A stretch of DNA of 8,527 bases from Alkalimonas sp. (GCA_007117525.1 SKGJ01000116.1:1-8527); one strand, 5' to 3'; numbered from the stretch's first letter, positions 1 through 7,262 are shown. Notes: generated by a model not told the origin, from the sequence alone. Translations and numbers: made by a program.

Positions 1-1100
1 ACAAGGTCAATTACTGGACCGGTGAGCATGGCCGTTTGTTTGAGCAGGAGTTTGCTGCTTTTTGCGACTGCGACTATGCGGTGGCCGTTGCCAATGGCAC
101 CCTGGCACTGGATGCTGCCATCCAAGCACTGGAACTTGGCGTCGGTGATGAAGTCATCGTGCCGCCCCGTACCTTTATTGCGACGGTTTCTGCTGTGGTC
201 AATGCCGGCGCGACCCCGGTTTTTGCCGATGTCGATTTGAACAGTCAGAACCTGAGTGCCGACACCATAACCCCGATGATAGGTCCGAACACCAAGGCCA
301 TTGTGGTGGTGCATCTGGCGGGCATGCCTGCCGAGATGGATGCCATCATGGCGCTTGCCAATCAGCATGGTCTTTGGGTGATTGAGGATTGTGCTCAGGC
401 GCATGGTGCCCGCTATCAGGGGCGTTCGGTCGGCTCTTTCGGTCATGTGGCTGCCTGGTCGTTTTGTCAGGACAAAATTATGACCACAGGGGGTGAGGGT
501 GGTATGGTCACCACCAGGGATGAGGCACTGTGGCAACGGCTGTGGTCGTTAAAAGATCATGGCAAGAGCTTTGATGCGGTCTACCATCAGTCCCATCCAC
601 CCGGCTTTCGTTGGTTGCATCACAGCTTTGGGCACAACTGGCGGATGACCGAGATGCAAGCTGTGTTGGGACGTATCCAATTGCAGCGGATGCCTGAGTG
701 GAGTGCGCGCCGGCGGCAACTAGCTGCTGAGCTGGACAAGGCCGTCGCCACCTTGCCTTTGCTGCGGCAGGTTCAGGTGCCGGAGGAGGCGATTCATGCA
801 TGCTACAAGCATTACTTTTTTGTCCGGACTGAGCTGCTGGCCGAAGGCTGGAGCCGGGATCGGCTCTGCGACGCTTTAATGGCTGCCGGTGTGCCTTGTT
901 ACCAGGGCAGCTGCAGTGAGGTCTATCTGGAGCAGGCCTTTGCCAATACGCCATGGCGTCCGGCACAGCCGTTGCCCAATGCGCGTGAGTTGGGAGAAAC
1001 CAGTTTAATGCTGTTGGTGCACCCAACCATCAGCGATCAGCAAATCGAATTTTGTGCGCAGCAATTGGCGATTGTGGTGGCTCAGGCAAGCAAAACTTAA
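1..1100 (+). CDS. DegT/DnrJ/EryC1/StrS family sugar aminotransferase (5' end cut by window edge)
   Basis: PLP-dependent aminotransferase of the family that transfers an amino group to keto-nucleotide sugars for surface glycans; cytoplasmic. The reading frame is open from codon 3-5 and runs through KVNYWTGEHGRLFEQEF, so the true start lies left of the window; the TTG at 36 is only an internal codon. Visible family landmarks: the NGTLALDAAIQAL helix, VPPRTFIAT, the PLP-ring Asp in IEDCAQAHGA (codon 387-389), the Schiff-base Lys in FCQDKIMTTGGEGGM (codon 474-476), KDHGKSFDAVY, the NWRMTEMQA segment, and a C-terminal SCSEVYLE then GETSLMLLVHPT. About 365 residues are visible, close to the usual full length, so little is missing. 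The next gene, 75 bp downstream on the same strand, is a nucleotide-sugar 4,6-dehydratase, which suggests that the acceptor is a 4-keto-6-deoxy-HexNAc. The exact sugar is not readable from the sequence. Family confidence is high, substrate confidence low. Confidence 0.95.
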   Translation, partial: KVNYWTGEHGRLFEQEFAAFCDCDYAVAVANGTLALDAAIQALELGVGDEVIVPPRTFIATVSAVVNAGATPVFADVDLNSQNLSADTITPMIGPNTKAIVVVHLAGMPAEMDAIMALANQHGLWVIEDCAQAHGARYQGRSVGSFGHVAAWSFCQDKIMTTGGEGGMVTTRDEALWQRLWSLKDHGKSFDAVYHQSHPPGFRWLHHSFGHNWRMTEMQAVLGRIQLQRMPEWSARRRQLAAELDKAVATLPLLRQVQVPEEAIHACYKHYFFVRTELLAEGWSRDRLCDALMAAGVPCYQGSCSEVYLEQAFANTPWRPAQPLPNARELGETSLMLLVHPTISDQQIEFCAQQLAIVVAQASKT

Positions 1101-1119
1101 TAAATACCAAGGAATGCGC

Positions 1120-1125
1120 TATACT
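1120..1125 (+). promoter_or_regulatory. possible -10 element ahead of the dehydratase gene
   Basis: TATACT (5/6 to TATAAT) lies 50 bp before the dehydratase start. The best -35 at 17-bp spacing is TTATTA-like and poor (TTAATA, 1097-1102, overlapping the stop codon of the aminotransferase). No terminator is visible in the 75-bp gap, so the dehydratase may also be read through from upstream. Weak call from sequence alone. Confidence 0.3.
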
Positions 1126-1175
1126 GGTACAACTTTGACTGCTGTTTACGACCAGTCCCGTTAAGGAATTTTTTC

Positions 1176-3146
1176 ATGTTAGCTTGGCTTTTATCTTTGC
1201 CACGGCCGGTTAAACGCGTCTTTTCGGTTATTGCCGATGTAGTTTTTCTTATTTTTGCAATGATTTCAGCTTACCTGCTGACGCAAAATGGCATTCGCGG
1301 CCATATCCCTGAAATTGCGTTAGCTTTTGCTATTTCAGTCCCTCTGACCTTAGTCACCTTTACCAAGCTGGGCCTGTACCGGGCGGTGATCCGCTACATC
1401 GGTCAGCACGCCTTCGGCGCTGTGCTGGCAGGCATTGTGGGTGGCGCCCTGGTAATCAGTGTCTTTTTTGGCTTTTTTGGGGTGGAAGACAAAGGCAATC
1501 TGATTTTTGTTTATGCGCTTCTGGCCATGTTGCTGTGTTCCGGCTCGCGTTTATTGGCCCGGATGTTTTTGGTGCAAATGAACAATGCGTTAAAAGAGCG
1601 GGTGCTGATTTACGGTGCTGGTTCCTCAGGCCGCCAACTGGCGCAGGCGCTGATCAATGGCGATCAGTACCATCCGATCCTTTTTGTCGACGACGATTCG
1701 ACCCTGCAAAAATCGACCATTCTGGGGATGCCAGTGGGCAACCCGCAAAGCATCGCCTTATTGATTAAAACGCAAAATATTCAACGGGTTTTGCTGGCAT
1801 TGCCATCGGCCAGCCGGGTGCGGCGTCGAGAGGTGCTGGATGCGCTGGAGTCGTTGCCGGTGCCAGTGCAGTCAGTGCCAGGTATGAATGAGTTGGTCAA
1901 TGGCGATATGCGCATTGATGAACTGCAGGATGTCAAAATTGAAGACTTACTGGGGCGTGACCCGGAAGCGCCCAAACTGAAGTTGATGCATGCCAACATC
2001 CAAAGCAAAGTGGTGATGGTGACTGGTGCTGGTGGATCCATTGGTTCGGAGTTGTGTCGCCAAATCTTAAAAAATGAACCCAGCATGCTGGTGCTGTTTG
2101 AGTTGTCGGAGTTTGCCGCCTACAGCATTGAGCAGGAACTTCGGCTGTTGATTGAGCGTGACAAACTGGATGTTGAGCTGCGAACCATTTTAGGCACGGT
2201 GCAGGAAAGAAAACGGCTGCAAACGGCGATGCAAAGTTTTGGCGTGCAAACCGTTTACCATGCCGCCGCCTACAAGCATGTGCCTATGGTCGAGTTTAAT
2301 GTGGTGGAAGGGGTGCGCAACAATGTGTTTGGCACCTGGTATGCGGCCGAGGCGGCCATTGCGGCTGGGATAGAAACTTTTGTGCTGATTTCCACCGACA
2401 AAGCGGTGCGGCCCACCAATGTGATGGGGGCCTCGAAGCGGGTGGCTGAGTTGGTGCTGCAGGTCATTGCACAGCGTCCGAATGTTAACACCCGGTTTAG
2501 CATGGTGCGTTTTGGCAATGTGTTGGGTTCCTCCGGCTCTGTGGTGCCGCTGTTTCGCGAACAAATTCGCCGGGGTGGGCCGGTCACGGTCACGCACAAA
2601 GACATTATTCGTTACTTTATGACCATTACCGAGGCCGCGCAGTTGGTGATTCAGGCGGGTGCTATGGGCAAAGGCGGCGACGTTTTTGTGCTGGATATGG
2701 GCGAGCCGGTTCGGATTGATGATTTGGCACGCCGGATGATTCATCTGATGGGGTTGGAAATCAAAGACGCCCAGCATCCGCATGGTGATATTGAGATCCG
2801 CTACACCGGACTTCGGCCTGGCGAGAAACTCTTTGAGGAACTAATCATCGGGCACAATGTCCGAGAAACTGCGCATCCCCGGATTATGGCCGGCGATGAG
2901 GCCAGTTTGGAATGGCCACAAGTGGCCGCCTTACTGGCCAAGCTGGAGTCGTGCTGCGATCGCTTTGCTGTGGCCGAGCTGATTCAGTGCATGAAAGCGG
3001 CTCCAATAGATTTCAGCTACTCTGAGGTGCTCAGCGATTTGGTGCTGGCGGCGCAACGCGATGCCAGCAGTCAATCTGTCGGGGAAACCGCAGTTTCCAG
3101 GCTGGTCGTTGAGCCAAAAGTGTCTGTTAATCAATTGTCTGCCTGA
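1176..3146 (+). CDS. membrane-bound UDP-HexNAc 4,6-dehydratase, WbpM/PglF/FlaA1 (CapD) family
   Basis: Polysaccharide-biosynthesis dehydratase expected to convert UDP-GlcNAc to UDP-4-keto-6-deoxy-GlcNAc, the first step to QuiNAc, FucNAc, bacillosamine or viosamine-type sugars. Four hydrophobic segments anchor the N-terminus (about residues 15-36, 45-66, 82-102, 108-128). A first Rossmann-like domain follows with GAGSSG at 147-152, then the catalytic SDR domain with TGAGGSIG at 283-290, the AAAYKHVP motif near 363-370, and ISTDKAVRPTNVMGASKR. In that motif Met417 replaces the usual SDR Tyr and Lys421 follows four residues later, the Ser-Met-Lys arrangement known for WbpM. Asp408-Lys409 match the pair implicated in PglF catalysis. 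RPGEKLFEEL (547-556) is the conserved C-terminal signature. At 656 aa the length is normal for the long membrane form. The ATG at 1176 is supported by AAGGA at 1163-1167. The final 45 or so residues are poorly conserved tail. Product sugar beyond the 4-keto intermediate is inference. Confidence 0.96.
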   Translation: MLAWLLSLPRPVKRVFSVIADVVFLIFAMISAYLLTQNGIRGHIPEIALAFAISVPLTLVTFTKLGLYRAVIRYIGQHAFGAVLAGIVGGALVISVFFGFFGVEDKGNLIFVYALLAMLLCSGSRLLARMFLVQMNNALKERVLIYGAGSSGRQLAQALINGDQYHPILFVDDDSTLQKSTILGMPVGNPQSIALLIKTQNIQRVLLALPSASRVRRREVLDALESLPVPVQSVPGMNELVNGDMRIDELQDVKIEDLLGRDPEAPKLKLMHANIQSKVVMVTGAGGSIGSELCRQILKNEPSMLVLFELSEFAAYSIEQELRLLIERDKLDVELRTILGTVQERKRLQTAMQSFGVQTVYHAAAYKHVPMVEFNVVEGVRNNVFGTWYAAEAAIAAGIETFVLISTDKAVRPTNVMGASKRVAELVLQVIAQRPNVNTRFSMVRFGNVLGSSGSVVPLFREQIRRGGPVTVTHKDIIRYFMTITEAAQLVIQAGAMGKGGDVFVLDMGEPVRIDDLARRMIHLMGLEIKDAQHPHGDIEIRYTGLRPGEKLFEELIIGHNVRETAHPRIMAGDEASLEWPQVAALLAKLESCCDRFAVAELIQCMKAAPIDFSYSEVLSDLVLAAQRDASSQSVGETAVSRLVVEPKVSVNQLSA

Positions 3147-3194
3147 TGCAGCAATCGCTTTAAATTTACACCTTTATGGCTACGAAGTGCTTGC

Positions 3195-3200
3195 TGTTAT
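3195..3200 (+). promoter_or_regulatory. possible extended -10 promoter element for the gfcA/yjbE-like gene
   Basis: TGC at 3192-3194 directly before TGTTAT (4/6) resembles an extended -10; the -35 region is poor. It would give a leader of roughly 50 nt before the start at 3260. It overlaps a small inverted repeat (GCTTG 3189-3193 / CAAGC 3202-3206) and lies just before a tandem 8-bp repeat (3215-3230). The 113-bp gap here is the largest between co-oriented genes in the window, which fits a promoter, but the motif match is weak. Confidence 0.28.
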
Positions 3201-3214
3201 TCAAGCTTTCAGGT

Positions 3215-3230
3215 AGGCTTAGAGGCTGAG
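3215..3230 (+). repeat. tandem 8-bp imperfect direct repeat in the leader of the small gene
   Basis: AGGCTTAG at 3215-3222 is followed directly by AGGCTGAG at 3223-3230, one mismatch. It sits 30-45 bp before the start of the small secreted protein. Could be a regulator half-site pair or chance. Confidence 0.4.
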
Positions 3231-3259
3231 AGTCTGTTAAGGGAAATAGAGGGATTTCT

Positions 3260-3607
3260 ATGAAGAAAATTTTATTAGCCGCTGCTGTTGCCGCTCTGGT
3301 TTCAGGCACAGCTGCCGCGAATCAAGCCACTGGTGGCGGTTCTGATGGTGCTGAAGGACCTGTTGTAGCGCAAGGCGTTGCAGCCGGTGCCGTTGGCCTT
3401 CTGGTTGCTGGCTCTGTGATCAGCAACAGCCGTGGTTCTACTATCGTTCTCCCAGAAGGACCAGAAGAACCGGTAGTTGGTTGTGAAGGCGATGATGAGC
3501 TGAACGACGATGGCTTCTGTGTAGGCACAACCACCATTACTACTGGTACTGGTACCAACACTTACACCACTACGGCAACCTTTACTTACGCTCCCAGCGT
3601 ACAGTAA
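3260..3607 (+). CDS. small secreted Thr-rich protein, GfcA/YjbE-like
   Basis: 115-aa exported protein in the first position of a GfcABCD/YjbEFGH-type cassette; the role of the family in exopolysaccharide/group 4 capsule production is not biochemically defined. MKK start with a hydrophobic signal peptide, likely cleaved after TAAA at residue 20. Then a Gly-rich stretch (25-33), a hydrophobic Gly/Ala segment VAQGVAAGAVGLLVAGSV (36-53) that resembles the GVAAGAVG segment I recall from GfcA, a Pro/Glu linker (64-73), an acidic loop between Cys75 and Cys87 that could be disulfide-bonded, and a tail rich in Thr (90-106) like the poly-Thr tails of GfcA and YjbE. The start is supported by AGAGGGA at 3248-3254. 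Codons favour GGT, GCT, GTT, CGT, AAC and GAA, the pattern of a highly expressed gene. An intrinsic terminator follows 12 bp after the stop. Homology is by layout and composition, not by strong sequence identity, so the name is a moderate call. Confidence 0.75.
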   Translation: MKKILLAAAVAALVSGTAAANQATGGGSDGAEGPVVAQGVAAGAVGLLVAGSVISNSRGSTIVLPEGPEEPVVGCEGDDELNDDGFCVGTTTITTGTGTNTYTTTATFTYAPSVQ

Positions 3608-3619
3608 GCGATGCTTCTG

Positions 3620-3648
3620 AAAAAAAGCCGCCTGCTGGCGGCTTTTTT
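3620..3648 (+). terminator. intrinsic (Rho-independent) terminator between the gfcA-like and gfcB-like genes
   Basis: Perfect GC-only stem GCCGCC (3627-3632) / GGCGGC (3637-3642) with a TGCT loop, preceded by seven A and followed by six T, so the A and T runs can extend the stem. It is a textbook terminator for + strand transcription, and the A-run means it could also act on the other strand. It lies 24 bp upstream of the chosen start of the next gene, so transcription of the downstream three genes must come from read-through or from a promoter I cannot identify. Confidence 0.93.
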
Positions 3649-3672
3649 GTGCAGACTACTCAGAGATTTCGC

Positions 3673-4377
3673 ATGAAACTACTTGGTCATTTTTTCTTGG
3701 CTGCATCGGTTGCTTTCCTGCTTGCCAGTTGCAGCTCTACCCAAACCGCCCTTTGGGATACCATTCAGCTTGGTTTTACGACGCCCGACGATGTCACGCT
3801 GTCGCTGGAAAAAGTACAGGCGGCACCAGCCGATCTGATTTACATTCGAGTCGATGATCAACCCAGGGCCACCATGGTGCTGGCTTTTTATGAGCACGAT
3901 CAGCACAAATGGCTTTCGTCCGATGGTGCTCTGTTAACGATGGCGCAAGGCCGGATCGTCCGCAGCCTTGGTTTTCGTAATGACCTGACTTATCTTGGCA
4001 ATACCGCAGAGGACCCGATCCGCCAAGGGCCTGCAGCTGTTGAGAGCGGCGAATGGCTGCGTGTGACCGATTGGCAGTATCGTCAGCAAAGTGGCTATGT
4101 GATGCGCTCAACCTTTCACGAAGAGCAGGGGGCAGAGTTGGAGGTGCTTGGGCAGCGCTTTCAAACCCGTTTGGTTCGTGAAGCGGTTCAGGTTGAAAAA
4201 ACAGCCGCCACTTTTGAGAACCTGTTCTGGTTTGAACAGTCTACAGGGGTGTTGCTGCAAAGCCGGCAACAGATGGCACCCCATAGTCCCGTCTTGCACA
4301 TTACCTGGCTTAGTGAAGCGGCACGCTTGCTGGCCGCAGACATGGATGACCTGGCACTATCAATGGACCTTTTATGA
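3673..4377 (+). CDS. yjbF: YjbF/GfcB-like outer-membrane lipoprotein
   Basis: 234-aa lipoprotein of the YjbF/GfcB group, associated with exopolysaccharide or group 4 capsule secretion; its molecular role is not established. The ATG at 3673 is chosen because it gives a clean lipoprotein signal, a hydrophobic core followed by LLASC with the lipidated Cys at residue 20 and then Ser-Ser (outer-membrane sorting expected, no Asp at +2). A GTG 24 bp upstream in frame would overlap the terminator region and add residues before the signal. AGAGA at 3662-3666 is a modest ribosome site. The mature part has family-like IRVDDQPRATMVLAFYE (58-74) and KWLSSDGALLTMAQGRIVRSLG (79-100), where YjbF proteins carry a Trp-x-Ser-x-Asp segment followed by a Gly-Arg turn. 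Its stop overlaps the next start by ATGA (4374-4377), implying translational coupling. Confidence 0.9.
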   Translation: MKLLGHFFLAASVAFLLASCSSTQTALWDTIQLGFTTPDDVTLSLEKVQAAPADLIYIRVDDQPRATMVLAFYEHDQHKWLSSDGALLTMAQGRIVRSLGFRNDLTYLGNTAEDPIRQGPAAVESGEWLRVTDWQYRQQSGYVMRSTFHEEQGAELEVLGQRFQTRLVREAVQVEKTAATFENLFWFEQSTGVLLQSRQQMAPHSPVLHITWLSEAARLLAADMDDLALSMDLL

Positions 4378-5132
4378 AAAACATTTTTTGCAGATTGCTA
4401 CTGGCAACGGCCGTGGTAAGCAGTCCTTTGTTGGCAGCAGATCCCGCTGTTGTTGTGCAAATTCAATCCGAATCGGTGCAGTGGCACGCCTTTGCCGAGC
4501 CGCCAAGGCTTAGACAGGTGCTGTCTGAGGTTGCGCAACCTCAGCAACTGTATTGGCCGGCAGCAGCCTTGTTCCGTCAGTCTGAAACACTCAACCAACA
4601 ACAACAGGCTTTTTTGCAACAGCTAAGGCGTCTTGAAACCCACTGGCAAATGCGTAATGAATCGGCCAAGGTGTTGGCTGTTCAGGCACTAGGCCAGCAA
4701 GTTCAGAGCTGGCAGCTGGCAGAGCGATTGCCTGTTCGGGTGGATTACGATTTGGCACGTATTCAACCATCTGCCAACCCAAGGCTGGAGCAGGGCCACT
4801 ACATTTTGCGGGTGATGCCCCGCTCAGAACATCTTTATTTCGCCGGCGCCATTGGCGAGGAGCGTGTGTTGCCCCATCAGGGAGGAACTGCCATTCAGGA
4901 TTACTTATCGCAGCTCCCTTCATTGGCACAGAGCGATCCCAGTTGGTTGTATCTGGTGCAAGCCAATGGCGAGCTGCAACAGCTGGGCCGCGCTTACTGG
5001 AACCGTGAACATGCGGAAGCTATGCCGGGCAGCCTAATTGTCTTTCCGTTGCATCCTAGTATTTTACCAAGAGAATTTCGCAACCTAAATCAAGAACTTG
5101 CTCAGCTTGCTGTGCACAGGATTACACCATGA
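4374..5132 (+). CDS. yjbG: YjbG/GfcC-like periplasmic polysaccharide protein
   Basis: 252-aa exported protein of the YjbG/GfcC group. A signal peptide covers residues 1-22 (MKN, hydrophobic core, PLLAAD cleavage region). The N-terminal half is Gln-rich and helical (70-118, including a QQQQ run). The second half holds the best-conserved part: RLPVRVDYDLARIQPSANPRL (118-138 region), then YILRVMPRSEHLYFAGAIGEERV, WLYLVQANGE and AYWNREHAEAMPGSLIVFPL (207-226), consistent with the beta-grasp domains reported for GfcC and with the family's closing motif. No obvious ribosome site precedes the ATG, which overlaps the upstream stop by four bases, so translation is probably coupled. It in turn overlaps the downstream gene by ATGA (5129-5132). 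Function in capsule or exopolysaccharide export is family knowledge; no enzyme motif is visible. Confidence 0.88.
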   Translation: MKNIFCRLLLATAVVSSPLLAADPAVVVQIQSESVQWHAFAEPPRLRQVLSEVAQPQQLYWPAAALFRQSETLNQQQQAFLQQLRRLETHWQMRNESAKVLAVQALGQQVQSWQLAERLPVRVDYDLARIQPSANPRLEQGHYILRVMPRSEHLYFAGAIGEERVLPHQGGTAIQDYLSQLPSLAQSDPSWLYLVQANGELQQLGRAYWNREHAEAMPGSLIVFPLHPSILPREFRNLNQELAQLAVHRITP

Positions 5133-7249
5133 GCATTGTTGTAAAACCGCGCTTTCCTTTTTTTCGATTGTCGACCCTGGCCTTGTCTATGGCCGCACCG
5201 CTTGGCTATGCTGCAGAAGGCTTTGCTATTCCTGCGCAAGCGGTCGAGCCCAGTCAGGGCTCGCATGGTGGCACGGGTTTGATTCAGGTTCCGGTTGCCC
5301 GCATGGCCGGCGACGGTCGACTGGCAGTGGGTTACAGCGATAACGATGAGTATCGTTTTTGGACTGCCAGTTTGATGTTGTTTCCCTGGATGGAAGCGAC
5401 GTTGCGCTATGCCGATATCCGCAACCGCCTTTACAGTCCTTTTCCCGGTTTCAGTGGCGATCAAACCTACAAAGATAAAGGCATTGATGCCAAGTTTCGC
5501 TTGTGGCAGGAAAGCTATTGGTTGCCTGAGATTGCAGTAGGTTTTCGCGACTTTGGCGGCACCGGTACTTTTGAGAGTGAGTTTTTAGTCGCCAGCAAAC
5601 GCTTTGGCCCTGTTGATCTAAGCCTGGGGATGGGCTGGGGTTATCTGGGCGCGGCTGGCAACACCCGCAACCCGTTTTGCGATCTGAGTGATGCTTTTTG
5701 TGAGCGTCCCTCTGGCTTTTCAGGCCAGGGGGGGAAGATCGACTACCAGCGCTTTTTCAAAGGGCCATCGTCCTTATTTGGGGGGATTGAGTACCAAACG
5801 CCCTGGCAGCCCCTTCGTCTAAAGCTTGAGTACGAAGGCAACGATTACAGCCGGGATCGTGCAGGCATTGAGATGGTGCAAAGCAGTCGCTGGAATGCGG
5901 GGGCTTTGTACCAGTGGGGCAACTTTGACTTCAATCTGAATTATCAGCGCGGCAACACCTTTGGATTCGGTGTTCATTACACCTTTGATTTGCATAGCTT
6001 ATCACAGCTGAAACTCGATCCTGCACCGCGTGAGGTGACTGAAAGCCCGGTAAGAAGCCATGAAGAGATCGCTCGGCAACAATTGGCGTCGATGTTAAGG
6101 CGCGAGGCTGGTTTCATGCTGCGCAGTATCGAGGTGACCGATGATAAAGCCGTTTTGATCGGCAATCAGGTGATGTATCGGGACCAGGACATTGCAATCG
6201 AACGTGTCGGCCGTGTGCTGGCCGCAGAATTACCGCGCTCTGTCGAGCAGTACCGTATTGTGGTGCTGGAGGGGCATCAACCTATGGTGGAGACGGTGGT
6301 CGATGCCAGTGCCTTCGTTGCGGCTGTGACCTATCAAACGCCGGAGCTTGATGTGCCGTCCAGCTTTCAGCGTATTGATCCGGTTTCCAGTAAAGCCTGG
6401 CAGCAGACAACCGAGCATAGCGGGCTCTACTATGGTGCAGAAACTTTCTGGATCCAAAGTTTTGGTAATCCTGAGGTGTTCTTTATGTACCAGGGGGGAC
6501 TCTTGGGCTCTGCCGGCTATCAGTTGAACTCCGGTCTTTCATTCAATGGCACTGCGAAGCTCACTTTACTGGAAAACTTCGACAAGTTTAATTTTACAGT
6601 CGACAGCTTTGATACCCCATTGCCAAGGGTACGAACCTATGTCCGTGAGTACGTCACCCGCAGCACCCTGACCATGGAAAGCCTGTTTGCTCATTGGCAA
6701 AACAACCCGGCACCGAATTGGTATCTGCAGACTTACGGTGGTTATCTTGAGTCGATGTTTGGTGGTGTCGGTACTGAAGTTTTGTATCGTCCGGTCGACA
6801 GCAACCTGGCCTTTGGCTTTGATATCAATTGGGTACGGCAACGCTCTTTTGACAATGATTTCGACTTTATGGATTACAGTGTGGTGACCGGGCATGCCAA
6901 TATATACTGGCAGCCAGAGTTTTTTGACGACATCTTGTTTACTTTAAACATTGGGCGTTTTCTGGCGGGGGATGACGGGGTGAAAATTTCCTTTGCCAGA
7001 CGCTTTAACAGTGGTATTCAGGTTGGAGCTCATGCAGCTTTCACCAATGTATCCTCGGCCGACTACGGTGAAGGCAGTTTTACCAAAGGTTTTTACATCA
7101 GCATTCCGTTTGATTTATTTACTTTGCGCTCAGCCAAAGGCCAAGGGGTGATCCCTTGGGTGCCGATTGCGCGCGATGGTGGTCAGCCGCTGCTTAAGCC
7201 GGTAAATCTTTACGACACTACCCGGGCGCGTTCGCGCTTTCATGATTAA
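5129..7249 (+). CDS. yjbH: YjbH/GfcD-like outer-membrane beta-barrel protein
   Basis: 706-aa outer-membrane protein of the YjbH/GfcD family, implicated in exopolysaccharide/group 4 capsule secretion. Signal peptide with core at 12-25, likely cut near GYA-AEG (after residue 28). Next come the hallmark N-terminal SHGGTGLIQVPVARMAGDG (45-63) and the strongly conserved TYKDKGIDAKFRL (113-125), PEIAVGFRDFGGTGTFESE (133-151) and VASKRFGPVDLSLGMGWG (154-171). Alternating aromatic/polar strands follow to about residue 290. A soluble-looking middle (about 300-410, with an ELPRSVEQYRIVVLEG segment) separates this from a second strand-rich half (about 420-690), fitting a two-barrel model for the family. 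Cys184 and Cys191 could pair in an external loop. The start has CAGGA at 5117-5121 and overlaps the previous stop. The length is typical. No secretion ATPase, Wza or Wzc gene follows in the window. Confidence 0.94.
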   Translation: MSIVVKPRFPFFRLSTLALSMAAPLGYAAEGFAIPAQAVEPSQGSHGGTGLIQVPVARMAGDGRLAVGYSDNDEYRFWTASLMLFPWMEATLRYADIRNRLYSPFPGFSGDQTYKDKGIDAKFRLWQESYWLPEIAVGFRDFGGTGTFESEFLVASKRFGPVDLSLGMGWGYLGAAGNTRNPFCDLSDAFCERPSGFSGQGGKIDYQRFFKGPSSLFGGIEYQTPWQPLRLKLEYEGNDYSRDRAGIEMVQSSRWNAGALYQWGNFDFNLNYQRGNTFGFGVHYTFDLHSLSQLKLDPAPREVTESPVRSHEEIARQQLASMLRREAGFMLRSIEVTDDKAVLIGNQVMYRDQDIAIERVGRVLAAELPRSVEQYRIVVLEGHQPMVETVVDASAFVAAVTYQTPELDVPSSFQRIDPVSSKAWQQTTEHSGLYYGAETFWIQSFGNPEVFFMYQGGLLGSAGYQLNSGLSFNGTAKLTLLENFDKFNFTVDSFDTPLPRVRTYVREYVTRSTLTMESLFAHWQNNPAPNWYLQTYGGYLESMFGGVGTEVLYRPVDSNLAFGFDINWVRQRSFDNDFDFMDYSVVTGHANIYWQPEFFDDILFTLNIGRFLAGDDGVKISFARRFNSGIQVGAHAAFTNVSSADYGEGSFTKGFYISIPFDLFTLRSAKGQGVIPWVPIARDGGQPLLKPVNLYDTTRARSRFHD

Positions 7250-7262
7250 CAGGCTGTGATAA

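Noticed and set aside
508..1026. 172-codon open frame on the - strand
   Set aside because: It lies entirely inside the aminotransferase gene, is rich in Ser, Pro, Arg and Cys, and has no recognisable motif; it is a shadow of the coding strand.
2190..2783. 197-codon open frame on the - strand
   Set aside because: It is antisense to the conserved catalytic domain of the dehydratase, and its His/Asn/Arg-rich composition is typical of a reversed coding frame.
3177..3195. Possible sigma-54 promoter: TGGC at 3177-3180 followed by GTGC/TTGC upstream of the small gene
   Set aside because: The spacing between the GG and GC elements is off (GG-N9-GC or GG-N12-GC-like rather than GG-N10-GC), so it does not fit a -24/-12 promoter.
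3530..3585. ACN-rich repetitive stretch at the end of the small gene, considered as a microsatellite or phase-variation tract
   Set aside because: The repeats are irregular Thr codons with varied third bases, not a pure unit repeat, so slippage is unlikely; it encodes the Thr-rich tail.
3649..3672. GTG at 3649 as an upstream start for the lipoprotein
   Set aside because: It begins within the end of the terminator, has no ribosome site, and would put eight residues before a good lipoprotein signal peptide; the ATG at 3673 is better.
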